From Bradyrhizobium sp. CCBAU 53351 (GTDB lineage Bacteria > Pseudomonadota > Alphaproteobacteria > Rhizobiales > Xanthobacteraceae): DNA of 64,000 nucleotides. The stretch covers positions 62,001-126,000 of the forward strand of contig NZ_CP030060.1 in the NCBI RefSeq assembly GCF_015291745.1. The letters are read 5' to 3'. The position numbers and the translations under genes were made by a program. The notes under the pieces are model-generated. The model did no database searches. It was not told the DNA's origin and was given only the letters and a program-made list of their open reading frames with translations. Below are positions 55,901-63,767 of this stretch, one piece after another (the stretch's first letter is position 1; every line of letters begins with the position of its first letter).

Positions 55901-56455
55901 CGGGAAGGCAAGGGCAAACCGGTCTCCCCGATCGCGCTGGAGGCGGTCAGGCGTCTTGACGCCCTGTTCGAGATCGAGCGCGCCATCAACGGCCGTGGTG
56001 CCGACGAGCGGCGTGCTGTGCGCCAGGAGCGGAGCAAGCCGCTGCTCGACGACATGCACGCCTGGCTGCTCCGCGAGCGAGAAAGCCTCTCCCGCTCCGC
56101 CGAGGTCCTGAAGCCCATGAACTACATGCTCAAGCGCTGGGACGACTTCGTCCGCTTCCTCGACGATGGCAGGATCTGCTTGACCAACAATTGCGCTGAG
56201 CGTGCATTGAGAGGCATTGCCTTGGGAAGGCGCAACTGGACCTTCGCTGGCAGCCAACGTGGCGCCGACCGTGCCGCTATCATGCTGACGATGATCACGA
56301 CCTGTCGCCTCAACGACGTCGATCCCAAGGCTTGGCTCGCCGACGTCCTCGCCCGGATCGCCGATCTTCCCACCTCGCGTCTGCGCGAACTGCTGCCCTG
56401 GGAATGGAAGCTCCTGCACCAAGCCGGCAAGTCCGCCGATCAGCAAGCCGCCTGA
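52904..56455 (+). CDS. tnpC: IS66 TnpC transposase, split by group II intron 2
   Basis: Exon 1 is 52904-53705, exon 2 is 55596-56455. The join (GDD, then T completed across the junction, then TIRILAKGKCTTG) yields 1662 bp and 553 residues, as expected for TnpC. Exon 1 has the leucine-rich N-terminal coiled coil and a zinc-finger-like CACCGG with CRDC. Exon 2 has the transposase core: YYASGNRRGEHPQRHLAAF, ADCYGGFEPLF, CLAHARRGFFEL and LTNNCAERALRGIALGRRNW. Unspliced, translation ends at 53749 inside the intron. Confidence 0.9.
54265..55518 (+). CDS. Group II intron reverse transcriptase/maturase 2
   Basis: 417 residues, clearly homologous to the protein of intron 1 over the whole length (roughly two-thirds identical by eye). 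RYADDGLVHYRNEME holds the catalytic YADD; GTPQGGVVSPILANLFMHYA and LNPMVRGWIAYYGQYTRSAL mark the RT palm and maturase domain. No endonuclease domain. GGAGGACG precedes the ATG. Confidence 0.9.
   Translation: MNQPSKPFNIDKREVYEAYLQVRSNGGAAGVDGVTIEQFESDLKGNLYKIWNRMSSGAYFPPPVRAVSIPKKSGGQRILGVPTVADRVAQTVVKQLIEPALDAIFLADSYGYRPGKSALDAVGVTRQRCWKYDWFLEFDIKGLFDNIDHELLLRAVRKHVTCAWALLYIERWLTAPMVQEDGTIIERSRGTPQGGVVSPILANLFMHYAFDLWMARTFPDLRWCRYADDGLVHYRNEMEAQSVREALQARLAECHLELHPTKTRIVYCKDDRRRGKSETVMFDFLGYCFRPRSVLGPHSQKMFCGFTPAVSKPALNAMRAKVRGLKLRRRAEVTLDDIARELNPMVRGWIAYYGQYTRSALYPLARYINQTLGIWLKRKYKRFHHRLGRARLFLEKIARENRRLFVHWQLGDGGKIA
55522..55555 (+). ncRNA. Group II intron 2 domain V
   Basis: 34-nt hairpin beginning GAGCCGGGTGAGGC with a GAGA loop and closing CGCCCGGTTC. 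A domain VI stem (GGCTGGAGG against CCTCCGGCC) with the expected unpaired A residues follows before the 3' end at 55595. Confidence 0.85.
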
Positions 56456-56508
56456 CCTTCACGCAACGCCATCGTAGAACTCGCCGTGCTCGCGCGCATG
56501 CGTCAATC

Positions 56509-56532
56509 AGGCGGCCTTCGTCGTATGCGTAC
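56509..56532 (-). repeat. IS66 right terminal inverted repeat
   Basis: On the minus strand begins GTACGCATACGACGAAGG, pairing with 50139-50162. Confidence 0.85.
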
Positions 56533-56540
56533 ACTTGAAA
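56533..56540. repeat. Target site duplication, right copy
   Basis: ACTTGAAA, identical to 50131-50138. Confidence 0.9.
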
Positions 56541-56577
56541 AGCCCGCGCGCACGTAGCTCGAACTTCGGGAGGAGGC

Positions 56578-56640
56578 TACCCAATCTTACCCACTTAGAC
56601 GCTTTGCGGTCTTATACGCCGATCCCGCTCGGTCTAGACC
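56578..56640 (+). promoter_or_regulatory. Promoter block with paired boxes (site D)
   Basis: TACCCA at 56578-56583 and TTACCCA at 56587-56593 (equivalent positions 10 bp apart), TTATAC at 56612-56617 as a possible -10 element, and the palindrome GGTCTAGACC at 56631-56640. The block lies 34-96 bp before the GTG at 56674. The same three elements recur at 13830-13894. An activator at the boxes and a second factor at the palindrome would fit. Confidence 0.65.
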
Positions 56641-56673
56641 TCGCGTTGGTCAGAATGATCTAGGAGAAAAATC

Positions 56674-57927
56674 GTGTCTCACCATTGCACGGACGGCCAG
56701 GGGGCGGTCCGGGATGGTAGCCTGTCCGAGCTTTCGAACGCAGTCGCGATTGTGGCTACGCTCGATACCAAGGGCCGCGAAGTCTCCTACTTGGCCGATA
56801 TCATCTGTAAGTGTGGCCGCAAGACCGTCCTGATTGACGTCGGCACCTCGAAGATTGCGCCCCGGACGAATCAAGCAGGCGGTCATAGCGTTCGCGTCGC
56901 CTCGCCCGCCGAGCTCTTGAAAGAAATCGCCGCAACAACACGCGGGAAAGTTCGCGATCTGCTGGCATCAGGGGCCATCGGCGCGATCGTCGGGGTCGCC
57001 GGTGGGAAGGGGAGTGCGGTGTTCGGCGAAGTCGTATCTGATTTGCCTTATGGCTTTCCCAAGCTGCTCGTGAGCAGCGCAAGGCCAGCACTTCTCGCCG
57101 AATTGGCGGTCCACAACGACATCATGCTCTATCCGACATTGGTCGATCTCTTCGGGATCAATGCGTTTACCGAGCGGGTCTTGCAGAATGCAGGACAGGC
57201 CATCGCCGCCATGCGCTATGCGCCCGCCAAAGCTGCGCGAAAGACGAAGATCGTTGCGATCACGGCCTTCGGAGTGACGACGCCGGCGGCAACTCAGTGC
57301 GTTGGGCGCCTCGGCAAGGCCGGGGTCGACGCGATCGTCTTTCCTGCAAACGGGGCGGGCGGCCGCAAGATGGAGCAGCTGATCGCGGCCGGCGAATTCG
57401 ATGCTGTGATTGATCTGACCACAACCGAACTCGCCGACGAAATCGTGGGTGGCACCGCGAGCGCCGGGCCGGATCGGCTCAAGGGAGCGGCAGAGCAATC
57501 AATACCGCATGTTATCGCGCCTGGCGCGGTGGACATGGTCAATTTTGGTGCGCCATCCAGCGTTCCTGATCAATTTCGCGGCCGGCTATTCTACTCCCAT
57601 ACACCGTACACGACGCTGATGCGCACAACCCTCGCCGAGAATACGAGCATCGGCCGGCTTACGGCCCAGCGGCTGTCGTTGGCAGAAGGGCCTGTCATGG
57701 TCCTTTGGCCGGCAAAAGGCGTCTCCGACTATGACCGCGACGGCGGCATCTTTCGAGATCCTGATGCGGACCGCGCGTGGCTCGATGCGCTTAAGGACAA
57801 TCTGCCGCCCAAGGTTACGGTCCGCGAATTGAACTGTCACATCAACGATCCCGAATTTGCGGAGGCGGCTGCGAGATGGATCCTCAAGCAATTGGGCAAG
57901 AAGGCTGATGGCGATGCGAATGTTTGA
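56674..57927 (+). CDS. Tm-1-like ATP-binding domain protein (UPF0261)
   Basis: 417 residues. IVATLDTKGREVSYLADIIC and GVAGGKGSAVFGEVVSDLPY are family hallmarks; the two-lobed fold binds ATP in the plant homologue Tm-1. The C-terminal lobe includes DAIVFPANGAGGRKMEQLI and VMVLWPAKGVSDYDRDGGIF. The cellular role in bacteria is not established. It starts with GTG, shared with the truncated copy at 13928. The following TIM-barrel gene overlaps it by 20 bases; in plants the equivalent two domains form one protein, which suggests a joint function. Confidence 0.85.
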   Translation: MSHHCTDGQGAVRDGSLSELSNAVAIVATLDTKGREVSYLADIICKCGRKTVLIDVGTSKIAPRTNQAGGHSVRVASPAELLKEIAATTRGKVRDLLASGAIGAIVGVAGGKGSAVFGEVVSDLPYGFPKLLVSSARPALLAELAVHNDIMLYPTLVDLFGINAFTERVLQNAGQAIAAMRYAPAKAARKTKIVAITAFGVTTPAATQCVGRLGKAGVDAIVFPANGAGGRKMEQLIAAGEFDAVIDLTTTELADEIVGGTASAGPDRLKGAAEQSIPHVIAPGAVDMVNFGAPSSVPDQFRGRLFYSHTPYTTLMRTTLAENTSIGRLTAQRLSLAEGPVMVLWPAKGVSDYDRDGGIFRDPDADRAWLDALKDNLPPKVTVRELNCHINDPEFAEAAARWILKQLGKKADGDANV

Positions 57928-58744
57928 GCGAACCGAAATCCTGGCCAAGATCGCAAACCAGGTGGCGGAGCGAAAAGCCATTCTTGCCGCGGGCAGCAGC
58001 TGTGGTCTGGTTGCGAAATGTGCAGTGCTCGGGGGCGCGGACATGCTGGTCGTCTACAGCACCGGGCTGTCGCGCCTAATGGGACTTCCGACCAGCCGGA
58101 TCGGCGATTCCAATGCGCGCACGCTCGAACTTGCCTCGGAAGTCCGCAACGTCGTTTCTTCGGTGCCCGTGATCGGCGGCATTGAGGCATGGGATCCCCT
58201 CCGGCTCGATCTTGATGCCCTGCTCGACAAATTCTGGTCGGCCGGTTTCTCCGGCGTAATCAACTATCCGACCATCTCCACGATGGGCGACAAATGGCGC
58301 TATCGCCGCGGGCGCGTCGGACTAGGCTTCGAACGCGAAGTCGAGATGATCGCGGCTGCGCGCAAGAAGGACATCTTCTCGCTTGCCTATGTCGCGAGCC
58401 CTGACGACGCCAAAGCGATGGCGGGCGCAGGTGCGGACTGCATCGTCCCTCACGTAGGAGCCACCCGAGGCGGGCTCGTCGGCCATGAGGAAGGACAGCC
58501 CATCCAAGAGGCGATCAGGCGCATCAACGACATCAGCGACGCCGCAAGGAGCGTGCGCTCCGATGTGATCCTGCTTTGCCATGGCGGTGCAATCGCGGAG
58601 CCGGAGGATACGATCGTGGTGTACCGATCAACGCAATGCGTGGGTTTCGTTGGCGCCTCGTCCATCGAAAGAATCCCGATCGAACGGGCAGTGAAGGCGG
58701 CGGCTGAGGAGTTCAAAGCCGTCCCGCTTCCGCGGCATCACTGA
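57908..58744 (+). CDS. PEP-hydrolase-like TIM-barrel protein
   Basis: About 278 residues. ERTEILAKIANQVAERKAIL, CIVPHVGATRGGLVGHEEGQ, FSGVINYPTISTMGDKWRYR and VGFVGASSIERIPIERAVKA are typical of the family, which is named after PEP hydrolase but whose reaction is poorly defined. It is the stand-alone form of the sensor domain in the regulator at 11443. AAGG five bases before the ATG at 57908; the later ATGs at 57914 and 57920 are possible. Translationally coupled to the Tm-1-like gene. Confidence 0.85.
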   Translation: MAMRMFERTEILAKIANQVAERKAILAAGSSCGLVAKCAVLGGADMLVVYSTGLSRLMGLPTSRIGDSNARTLELASEVRNVVSSVPVIGGIEAWDPLRLDLDALLDKFWSAGFSGVINYPTISTMGDKWRYRRGRVGLGFEREVEMIAAARKKDIFSLAYVASPDDAKAMAGAGADCIVPHVGATRGGLVGHEEGQPIQEAIRRINDISDAARSVRSDVILLCHGGAIAEPEDTIVVYRSTQCVGFVGASSIERIPIERAVKAAAEEFKAVPLPRHH

Positions 58745-58780
58745 CGTCAGCTCCAAGAGAACACTCGCAGCGAGGCTCGA

Positions 58781-60559
58781 ATGAATAACCCGATGGGCCA
58801 ATCAGGCAAGGGAAAGACCGTCGCACTCGCCCGAGAGGGGAGGCCGGAGCACAATTGGGCAACCGACGTTCTCGTGGTCGGTAGTGGTGCGGCCGGGCTT
58901 TCGGCTGCGCTCTATGCAGCAAAGGCAGGACTGCGCGTCACTGTCTGCGAAAAGTCGGCGCGGCTTGGCGGCACGACAGCTCTCTCCAATGGAATGATCT
59001 GGGTTCCTTGCTCGAACCAAGCGCGCTCGGCGAAGATCGACGACTCGCTTGCGAAGTCGAAGACCTACCTGCAACATGAACTTGGCACATATTACCGGTC
59101 AGGCTTTGTTGATGCCTATCTCGAGGACGGCCCGGCTGCGCTCGCCGCCCTTGAGAACGGGACTGAAGTCAAGTTCACGCTGGCCTCGGCCCCCGACTAC
59201 CATTCAAGCCAGGTCGGCGGAGTCGATAAGGGCCGGGCACTGAGCCCCGCGCCTTATGACGGACGGCTTCTTGGCAGCGACTTCGATCTGATAGGCAATC
59301 CCATCCGCGTTGTGCTCGGCGGAATGATGATCTCATCGAGCGAGGTGAGAAGCTTCCTCAATCCGTTTCAATCCTTTGCCTCGCTCAGGCACGTCTTGCG
59401 CCGCGTCAGCCGCTACGCGCGTGACCGGCTTGGCCACAGGCGCGGCACCGAGCTCAGCGGAGGCAACGCCCTGATCGCGCGCTTGCTTGTGAGCCTGCGC
59501 AAGTACGGCGTCGAGATATGGCCGGAATCCCCGCTCGTAGAGTTGATCAAGGAAGAAGGCCGCGTCACCGGCGCGGTCGTTAAGTCGGCCGATTCCGAGA
59601 TTCGCGTGCGCGCTTCCCATGGGGTGATCCTCGCAACGGGCGGGTTTGCGCGTAACGCGCAATTGAGAGCCGAGCTCAGTGGCCCCCACCAGCACGACGA
59701 CACGCTCGCCCATCCCGATGCGACAGGCGACGGCATCTCTCTTGCGACAAGGCTCGGAGCGGCAATCGACAACAATGTTGCCTCTGCCGGCTTCTGGACG
59801 CCCGTATCGATTCTGAAGAGCGGCAGTTCCTCGCAAGTCGTTCCCTACGGCTGGCTCGACCGCGGCCGTCCCGGCGTCATTGCCGTGGGGCCAGATGGAA
59901 AGCGTTTTGTCAACGAATCCAATTCCTATCACGACATCTGCTTGGCGATGTTCAACGGTGGGTATCCGGCAGACAAGCGGTTCTATTTCATCTGCGACCA
60001 CGACTTCGTACGGCTGAGAGGGATGGGGCATTTGCTGCCATGGCCATGGACCTTGAGCATCGGGAAATATGCGCGCCTTGGCTACATCAAGGTCGCCCGG
60101 ACGATTCCAGAGCTTGCGAAGCAGCTGGGATTGGAGTCCGCCGCGCTTCAAAAGACTGTCGAAGAACACAACGCGCATGCGTCTGAGGGGCGCGATCCGC
60201 TGTTCAATCGCGGTGAATCGGCTTTCAATCGCACGCTCGGCGATTCGGCCGTGGGCAAGAAGAACCCAAACCTTGGGCCAATCAAAACCGGCCCGTTCGT
60301 CGCACTCCCAATCGTTCCGGCAACGCTCGGCACTGCAACCGGATTGGCAACCGACACTTGCGGGCAGGTATTGGACGGTCAGGAAAGGCCAATTCCAGGA
60401 CTCTATGCTTGCGGCAATGACATGACCTCCCCGATGCGTGGGATCTATCCCGGAGCAGGCATCACCATTGGGCCAGCCATTGTGTTCGCGTACCGGGCCG
60501 TCAACAGTATCGTTTCCTCGACGCAGCAAGAGAAAGCTGCTGCCGCTTCGGGAGCGTGA
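58781..60559 (+). CDS. FAD-dependent dehydrogenase (3-ketosteroid dehydrogenase/fumarate reductase family)
   Basis: Flavoprotein of 592 residues. FAD site: DVLVVGSGAAGLSAALYAAK near residue 30, then EKSARLGGTTALSNGMIWVP, and LYACGNDMTSPMRGIYPGAG near the C-terminus. The arrangement matches KstD-like enzymes that introduce a double bond next to a carbonyl, but many homologues act on other substrates. GAGG precedes the ATG. It follows the TIM-barrel gene by 36 bases and is probably in the same operon. Confidence 0.85.
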   Translation: MNNPMGQSGKGKTVALAREGRPEHNWATDVLVVGSGAAGLSAALYAAKAGLRVTVCEKSARLGGTTALSNGMIWVPCSNQARSAKIDDSLAKSKTYLQHELGTYYRSGFVDAYLEDGPAALAALENGTEVKFTLASAPDYHSSQVGGVDKGRALSPAPYDGRLLGSDFDLIGNPIRVVLGGMMISSSEVRSFLNPFQSFASLRHVLRRVSRYARDRLGHRRGTELSGGNALIARLLVSLRKYGVEIWPESPLVELIKEEGRVTGAVVKSADSEIRVRASHGVILATGGFARNAQLRAELSGPHQHDDTLAHPDATGDGISLATRLGAAIDNNVASAGFWTPVSILKSGSSSQVVPYGWLDRGRPGVIAVGPDGKRFVNESNSYHDICLAMFNGGYPADKRFYFICDHDFVRLRGMGHLLPWPWTLSIGKYARLGYIKVARTIPELAKQLGLESAALQKTVEEHNAHASEGRDPLFNRGESAFNRTLGDSAVGKKNPNLGPIKTGPFVALPIVPATLGTATGLATDTCGQVLDGQERPIPGLYACGNDMTSPMRGIYPGAGITIGPAIVFAYRAVNSIVSSTQQEKAAAASGA

Positions 60560-60664
60560 TGTCGACTTGGGAATGGCGCGGGCGAGGCGCGTGATAAACC
60601 CGGTATTGGCAACAGCTATGAGCGCCGATCCCTAACGTAGCCCATTGCACAGGATTCAATTTTG

Positions 60665-62077
60665 ATGCGTCGTTCGCGCCACGCCAAGATCGTCGCAACC
60701 CTCGGTCCGGCCACAACCGAGGCTAACAAAATCCGTGATCTCTATCTTGCAGGCACAGATACCTTTCGCCTGAACTTCAGCCATGGCAGCCAAGACGACC
60801 ACGCGCGCGCGTTTTCGGCGATCCGCGCGCTCGAGCAAGAGTTCGGCCGTCCCATCGGAGTGCTACAGGATCTGCAAGGCCCGAAAATCCGGATCGGCTT
60901 GCTTGAAGAGGGCAAGCTATGCCTGCATGCTGGAGAGAGCGTCCGCTTTGTCCTCGACGGAGCAAGAGGTGGAAAGCAGGCAATCCCTCTGCCGCATCCG
61001 GAAATATTTGCAGCTGCGCATCCAGGCCAAAAGCTGCTCATCGACGACGGCCGTGTGCGCCTGAGCGTCGAAAGACCGGGCGATCGCGAAATGGTCGCGC
61101 GCGTCATTGTCGGCGGCCCGATCCGCGATCATAAGGGCGTAAACCTGCCGGGGGCGTCGCTCGATATCTCGCCCCTCACCAAGAAAGATCGCGCCGATCT
61201 CGCCTTCGGCCTGGAGCTCGGTGTCGACTGGGTTGCGCTGTCATTTGTTCAGAAGCCTTCAGACCTGATCGAGGCGCGGGCCCTCATTGGTGAAGCAGCG
61301 GGCCTCGTCGCCAAAATCGAGACGCCCATGGCGCTTGATCGCATCGACGATATCATTCAGTTGTCAGACGCTCTCATGGTCGGGCGCGGTGATCTCGGGG
61401 TCGAAATCCCCCCAGAAGACGTGCCTGGCCGGCAAAAAGAACTCGTCCGCGCCTGCCGGCTGGCCGCAAAGCCCGTGATCGTCGCAACCCAAATGCTCGA
61501 CTCTATGGTGGCGGCGCCGACGCCAACGCGCGCGGAAGCCTCAGATGTTGCGACCGCCATCTATGATGGCGCCGATGCCGTGATGCTGTCAGCCGAATCG
61601 GCAAGCGGCGCCTATCCCATCGAGGCCGTCGCCATGATGGATCGCATCATCAGGAGTACAGAGCAGCATCGTCTCTACCGGTCCCTGATTGAGGCCTCAC
61701 GAGTTGACGAGGAGAATACGCCTCCGCATGCGGTCGCTGCCGCGGGTGCAGATCTTGCAGCCACCATCGAGGCCAAAGCCATCGTCGGCTTCACAGCCAG
61801 CGGGACGACCGCGGCCCGCATCTCGCGCAAGCGGCCGCCGGTTCCGATCCTTGCTCTGACGCAGGATGAAAACGTGGCGCGGCGCATGTGCCTGTTGTGG
61901 GGCGTACACAGTGTGGTGGCCAGCGATCCCTCTGGCTATGAGGAAATAACCCAGATCGCCGCCGTGGCGGCCCAGCGGGAAGGTTATGCGCGGTCGGGCG
62001 ACCTGGCGGTGGTGGTTTTTGGCCTGCCATTCGGACATAGAGGCGCGACAAACAATCTCCGCGTGGCTGCCTGCTAA
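60665..62077 (+). CDS. pyk: Pyruvate kinase
   Basis: Converts PEP and ADP to pyruvate and ATP. The 470-residue product carries KIVATLGPATTEANKIRDLY, LNFSHGSQDDH, LQDLQGPKIRIG, the metal-binding KIETPMALDRIDDI, and MLDSMVAAPTPTRAEASDVA with DGADAVMLSAESASGAYP. Length and domains (A, B, C) are standard. ATG at 60665 preferred to a TTG one codon earlier. As an accessory copy next to PEP-hydrolase-like genes, it could feed a dedicated pathway or be coregulated with it. Confidence 0.92.
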   Translation: MRRSRHAKIVATLGPATTEANKIRDLYLAGTDTFRLNFSHGSQDDHARAFSAIRALEQEFGRPIGVLQDLQGPKIRIGLLEEGKLCLHAGESVRFVLDGARGGKQAIPLPHPEIFAAAHPGQKLLIDDGRVRLSVERPGDREMVARVIVGGPIRDHKGVNLPGASLDISPLTKKDRADLAFGLELGVDWVALSFVQKPSDLIEARALIGEAAGLVAKIETPMALDRIDDIIQLSDALMVGRGDLGVEIPPEDVPGRQKELVRACRLAAKPVIVATQMLDSMVAAPTPTRAEASDVATAIYDGADAVMLSAESASGAYPIEAVAMMDRIIRSTEQHRLYRSLIEASRVDEENTPPHAVAAAGADLAATIEAKAIVGFTASGTTAARISRKRPPVPILALTQDENVARRMCLLWGVHSVVASDPSGYEEITQIAAVAAQREGYARSGDLAVVVFGLPFGHRGATNNLRVAAC

Positions 62078-62209
62078 GAAGGACAAGGTCATTTGCCGTG
62101 AACCGTCGGGCGAGGCGTCTTGGTTGCGGTCGGGAGGAGGGCGAGGCGTCAAAGATGATCGCGCGCGAGATGCACCGAACTCGGCCCCAGGTCCGGCCAG
62201 GAGCTCACA

Positions 62210-63217
62210 TTGCCTGACTTCGAGAGCGGCCTCAGCCTTGCAAATGTCCTTCCATTCTTGGAAGAGAAGCTCTCTGTCGGACTGTGGCGCAGCGACGGCA
62301 ACGGCCAGATGCAATGGTCCCGTGGCCTTTATGAGCTATTTGGGCTGGATCCGCGTCGAACTACGCCAGCATACGCGGAAATCGAGAAAAGGATTCATCC
62401 CGATGACCGCAGCAGCATGCGCTGTTTCGGCGCACGGGAGCTCAATCGATCGTTGCTCGAGGGTGAATTTCGTGTCATCCGTCCGAACGGAACTTTGCGC
62501 TGGATCCACGGCCGGGCCGAACCGCTGCTCGATGAGGCCGGCAAACCAGAGTGCATTCTTGGGCTCGCGCGCGATATCACTGAACAGCGCAATCTCTTGG
62601 ACGCGCTCAAAGTAGAAGCGGAGCGCTACAGGGCATTGGCTGAGATCTGTCGGGGTTTCCCATGGACAAGCAGTAGCGATGGTCGCCTCACTGCAGTTTC
62701 CAATGCGCTAGAGACTGCCGAAGATCATGGATCACGTTTCAAGGACTGGATCGGTCTCATCCATGAGGATGACCGCGAGGCAGCTCTAAGAGAGTGGGCG
62801 GTCTCGGTCGAGACAGCGCAGCCTTATAACGTCGAATGTCGCTTGCGCCGGCCGGACGGCATCTATCGCTGGCACCAGGGCGCGGCGGTGCCCCTCAAGA
62901 ACAGCGAGGGTGGCGTTCGAGAATGGCTCGGCACGTGGAGCGACGCACACCATGATATACTCGCGCGGGAGCGAAGAGGGGCCTCAAAGGTCACGGGGAG
63001 GCAACTGCGTGCAGCGCGTGGAATGTTAAACTGGTCGGTAAAGGAGCTAGCGGAGCGAGCGGGCGTGTCTTCCGCGGTCATTCGGCGGCTGGAGGAGTAC
63101 AATGACACTCCCCAGATGTCTGATGAGCTGATGGAAACGTTGCGGAAGACGTTTTCTGAAGCGGGAATCGAATTTACGTTCCCTGTGGTTGGCAAGCCCG
63201 GTGTCCGGCCGCGATAG
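62210..63217 (+). CDS. PAS-PAS-XRE transcription regulator
   Basis: 335 residues. PAS domain 1 (about 15-130) with GLWRSDGNGQMQWSRGLYEL and IHPDDRSSM, ending LARDITEQRNLLDALK. PAS 2 (about 140-260) contains IHEDDREAALREWAVSV and RLRRPDGIYRWHQG. A C-terminal XRE helix-turn-helix follows: LRAARGMLNWSVKELAERAG. Sensory transcription factor with unknown ligand. TTG start with AGGAG seven bases upstream. Likely a local regulator of the preceding operon, by position only. Confidence 0.82.
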   Translation: MPDFESGLSLANVLPFLEEKLSVGLWRSDGNGQMQWSRGLYELFGLDPRRTTPAYAEIEKRIHPDDRSSMRCFGARELNRSLLEGEFRVIRPNGTLRWIHGRAEPLLDEAGKPECILGLARDITEQRNLLDALKVEAERYRALAEICRGFPWTSSSDGRLTAVSNALETAEDHGSRFKDWIGLIHEDDREAALREWAVSVETAQPYNVECRLRRPDGIYRWHQGAAVPLKNSEGGVREWLGTWSDAHHDILARERRGASKVTGRQLRAARGMLNWSVKELAERAGVSSAVIRRLEEYNDTPQMSDELMETLRKTFSEAGIEFTFPVVGKPGVRPR

Positions 63218-63269
63218 CCGGTGCAGACCCAACGGCCTCTGATGACTACTCCCCAGCTCTCTTTCTCGT

Positions 63270-63429
63270 CTAGCTACCCCGAAACTTCGGCGAACGCTTC
63301 TCAGAGAACGCGTTCATTCCTTCCTGGTGGTCGCAGCCATGGTGAAGGCATAGCGGATTGCCTGCTGCTCGAATTCAATGCCCTATCAAGAAAGGTCTGA
63401 AATGTGGCGAGAAGGGCCGACTTGGCGAA
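63270..63429 (-). pseudogene. C-terminal remnant of an enoyl-CoA hydratase
   Basis: Reading leftward across two frame changes: FAKSALLATFQTFLDR, then GIEFEQQAIRYAFTMA, then DHQEGMNAFSEKRSPKFRG and stop. This aligns with the end of the intact crotonase at 25492 but differs enough to come from another paralogue. The rest of the gene is missing. Confidence 0.75.
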
Positions 63430-63484
63430 CTACGATAGAAGCTTGGCGCATCAAGGTCGGAAATGTGTTCGAGAAGGATACGCG

Positions 63485-63767
63485 AATGGGGGACAACTCG
63501 CCAATTCGCGGCTGGCCGATGCGATGGAGAGCTTCGTTGCCGGCGCTGTCAGTCCAGCGCGGCGCATTCTTGCAGACCGATGGCAAGCGCATTGGCAACG
63601 AAGGGTTCTTCGTCGAGTCAACGGTCCTGACGGGGACCTCGCCCGAGGCGTGTATCATGAATGAAGAGTCGTTTGGCCGCTCGCGCCAGATCATTGCATT
63701 CAAGAGCTACGACGAGGTCGCCGAGGAGGCCAATCGACGGCTTGTGCCTTCGGGGCCGACCGCTTGA
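63485..63767 (+). pseudogene. C-terminal remnant of an aldehyde dehydrogenase
   Basis: GGQLANSRLADAMESFVAGA in one frame, then after a slip TDGKRIGNEGFFVESTVLTG and ACIMNEESFGRSRQIIAFKS. These are aldehyde dehydrogenase segments after the active-site region; the catalytic Cys region and the true C-terminus are absent. Its 5' part abuts the hydratase remnant on the other strand. Confidence 0.75.

Larger units (their letters stand above)
50139..56532 (+). mobile_element. IS66-family insertion sequence carrying two group II introns
   Basis: Bounded by inverted repeats starting GTACGC (50139-50162 and 56509-56532, 19 of the first 24 positions matching) and by 8-bp direct repeats ACTTGAAA. It carries the three IS66 genes tnpA, tnpB and tnpC in order. 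tnpB and tnpC are each interrupted by a group II intron. Removing 1887 and 1890 bp leaves an element of 2617 bp, the usual IS66 size. It inserted between the amidase/liv operon and the promoter block of the Tm-1-like gene. Confidence 0.93.

Noticed and set aside
55367-56446. 359-codon leftward frame opposite tnpC
   Set aside because: Antisense to conserved transposase exon 2, which has recognisable IS66 blocks.
59333-60529. 398-codon leftward frame opposite the flavoprotein
   Set aside because: Antisense to the FAD dehydrogenase, where the motifs lie on the other strand.
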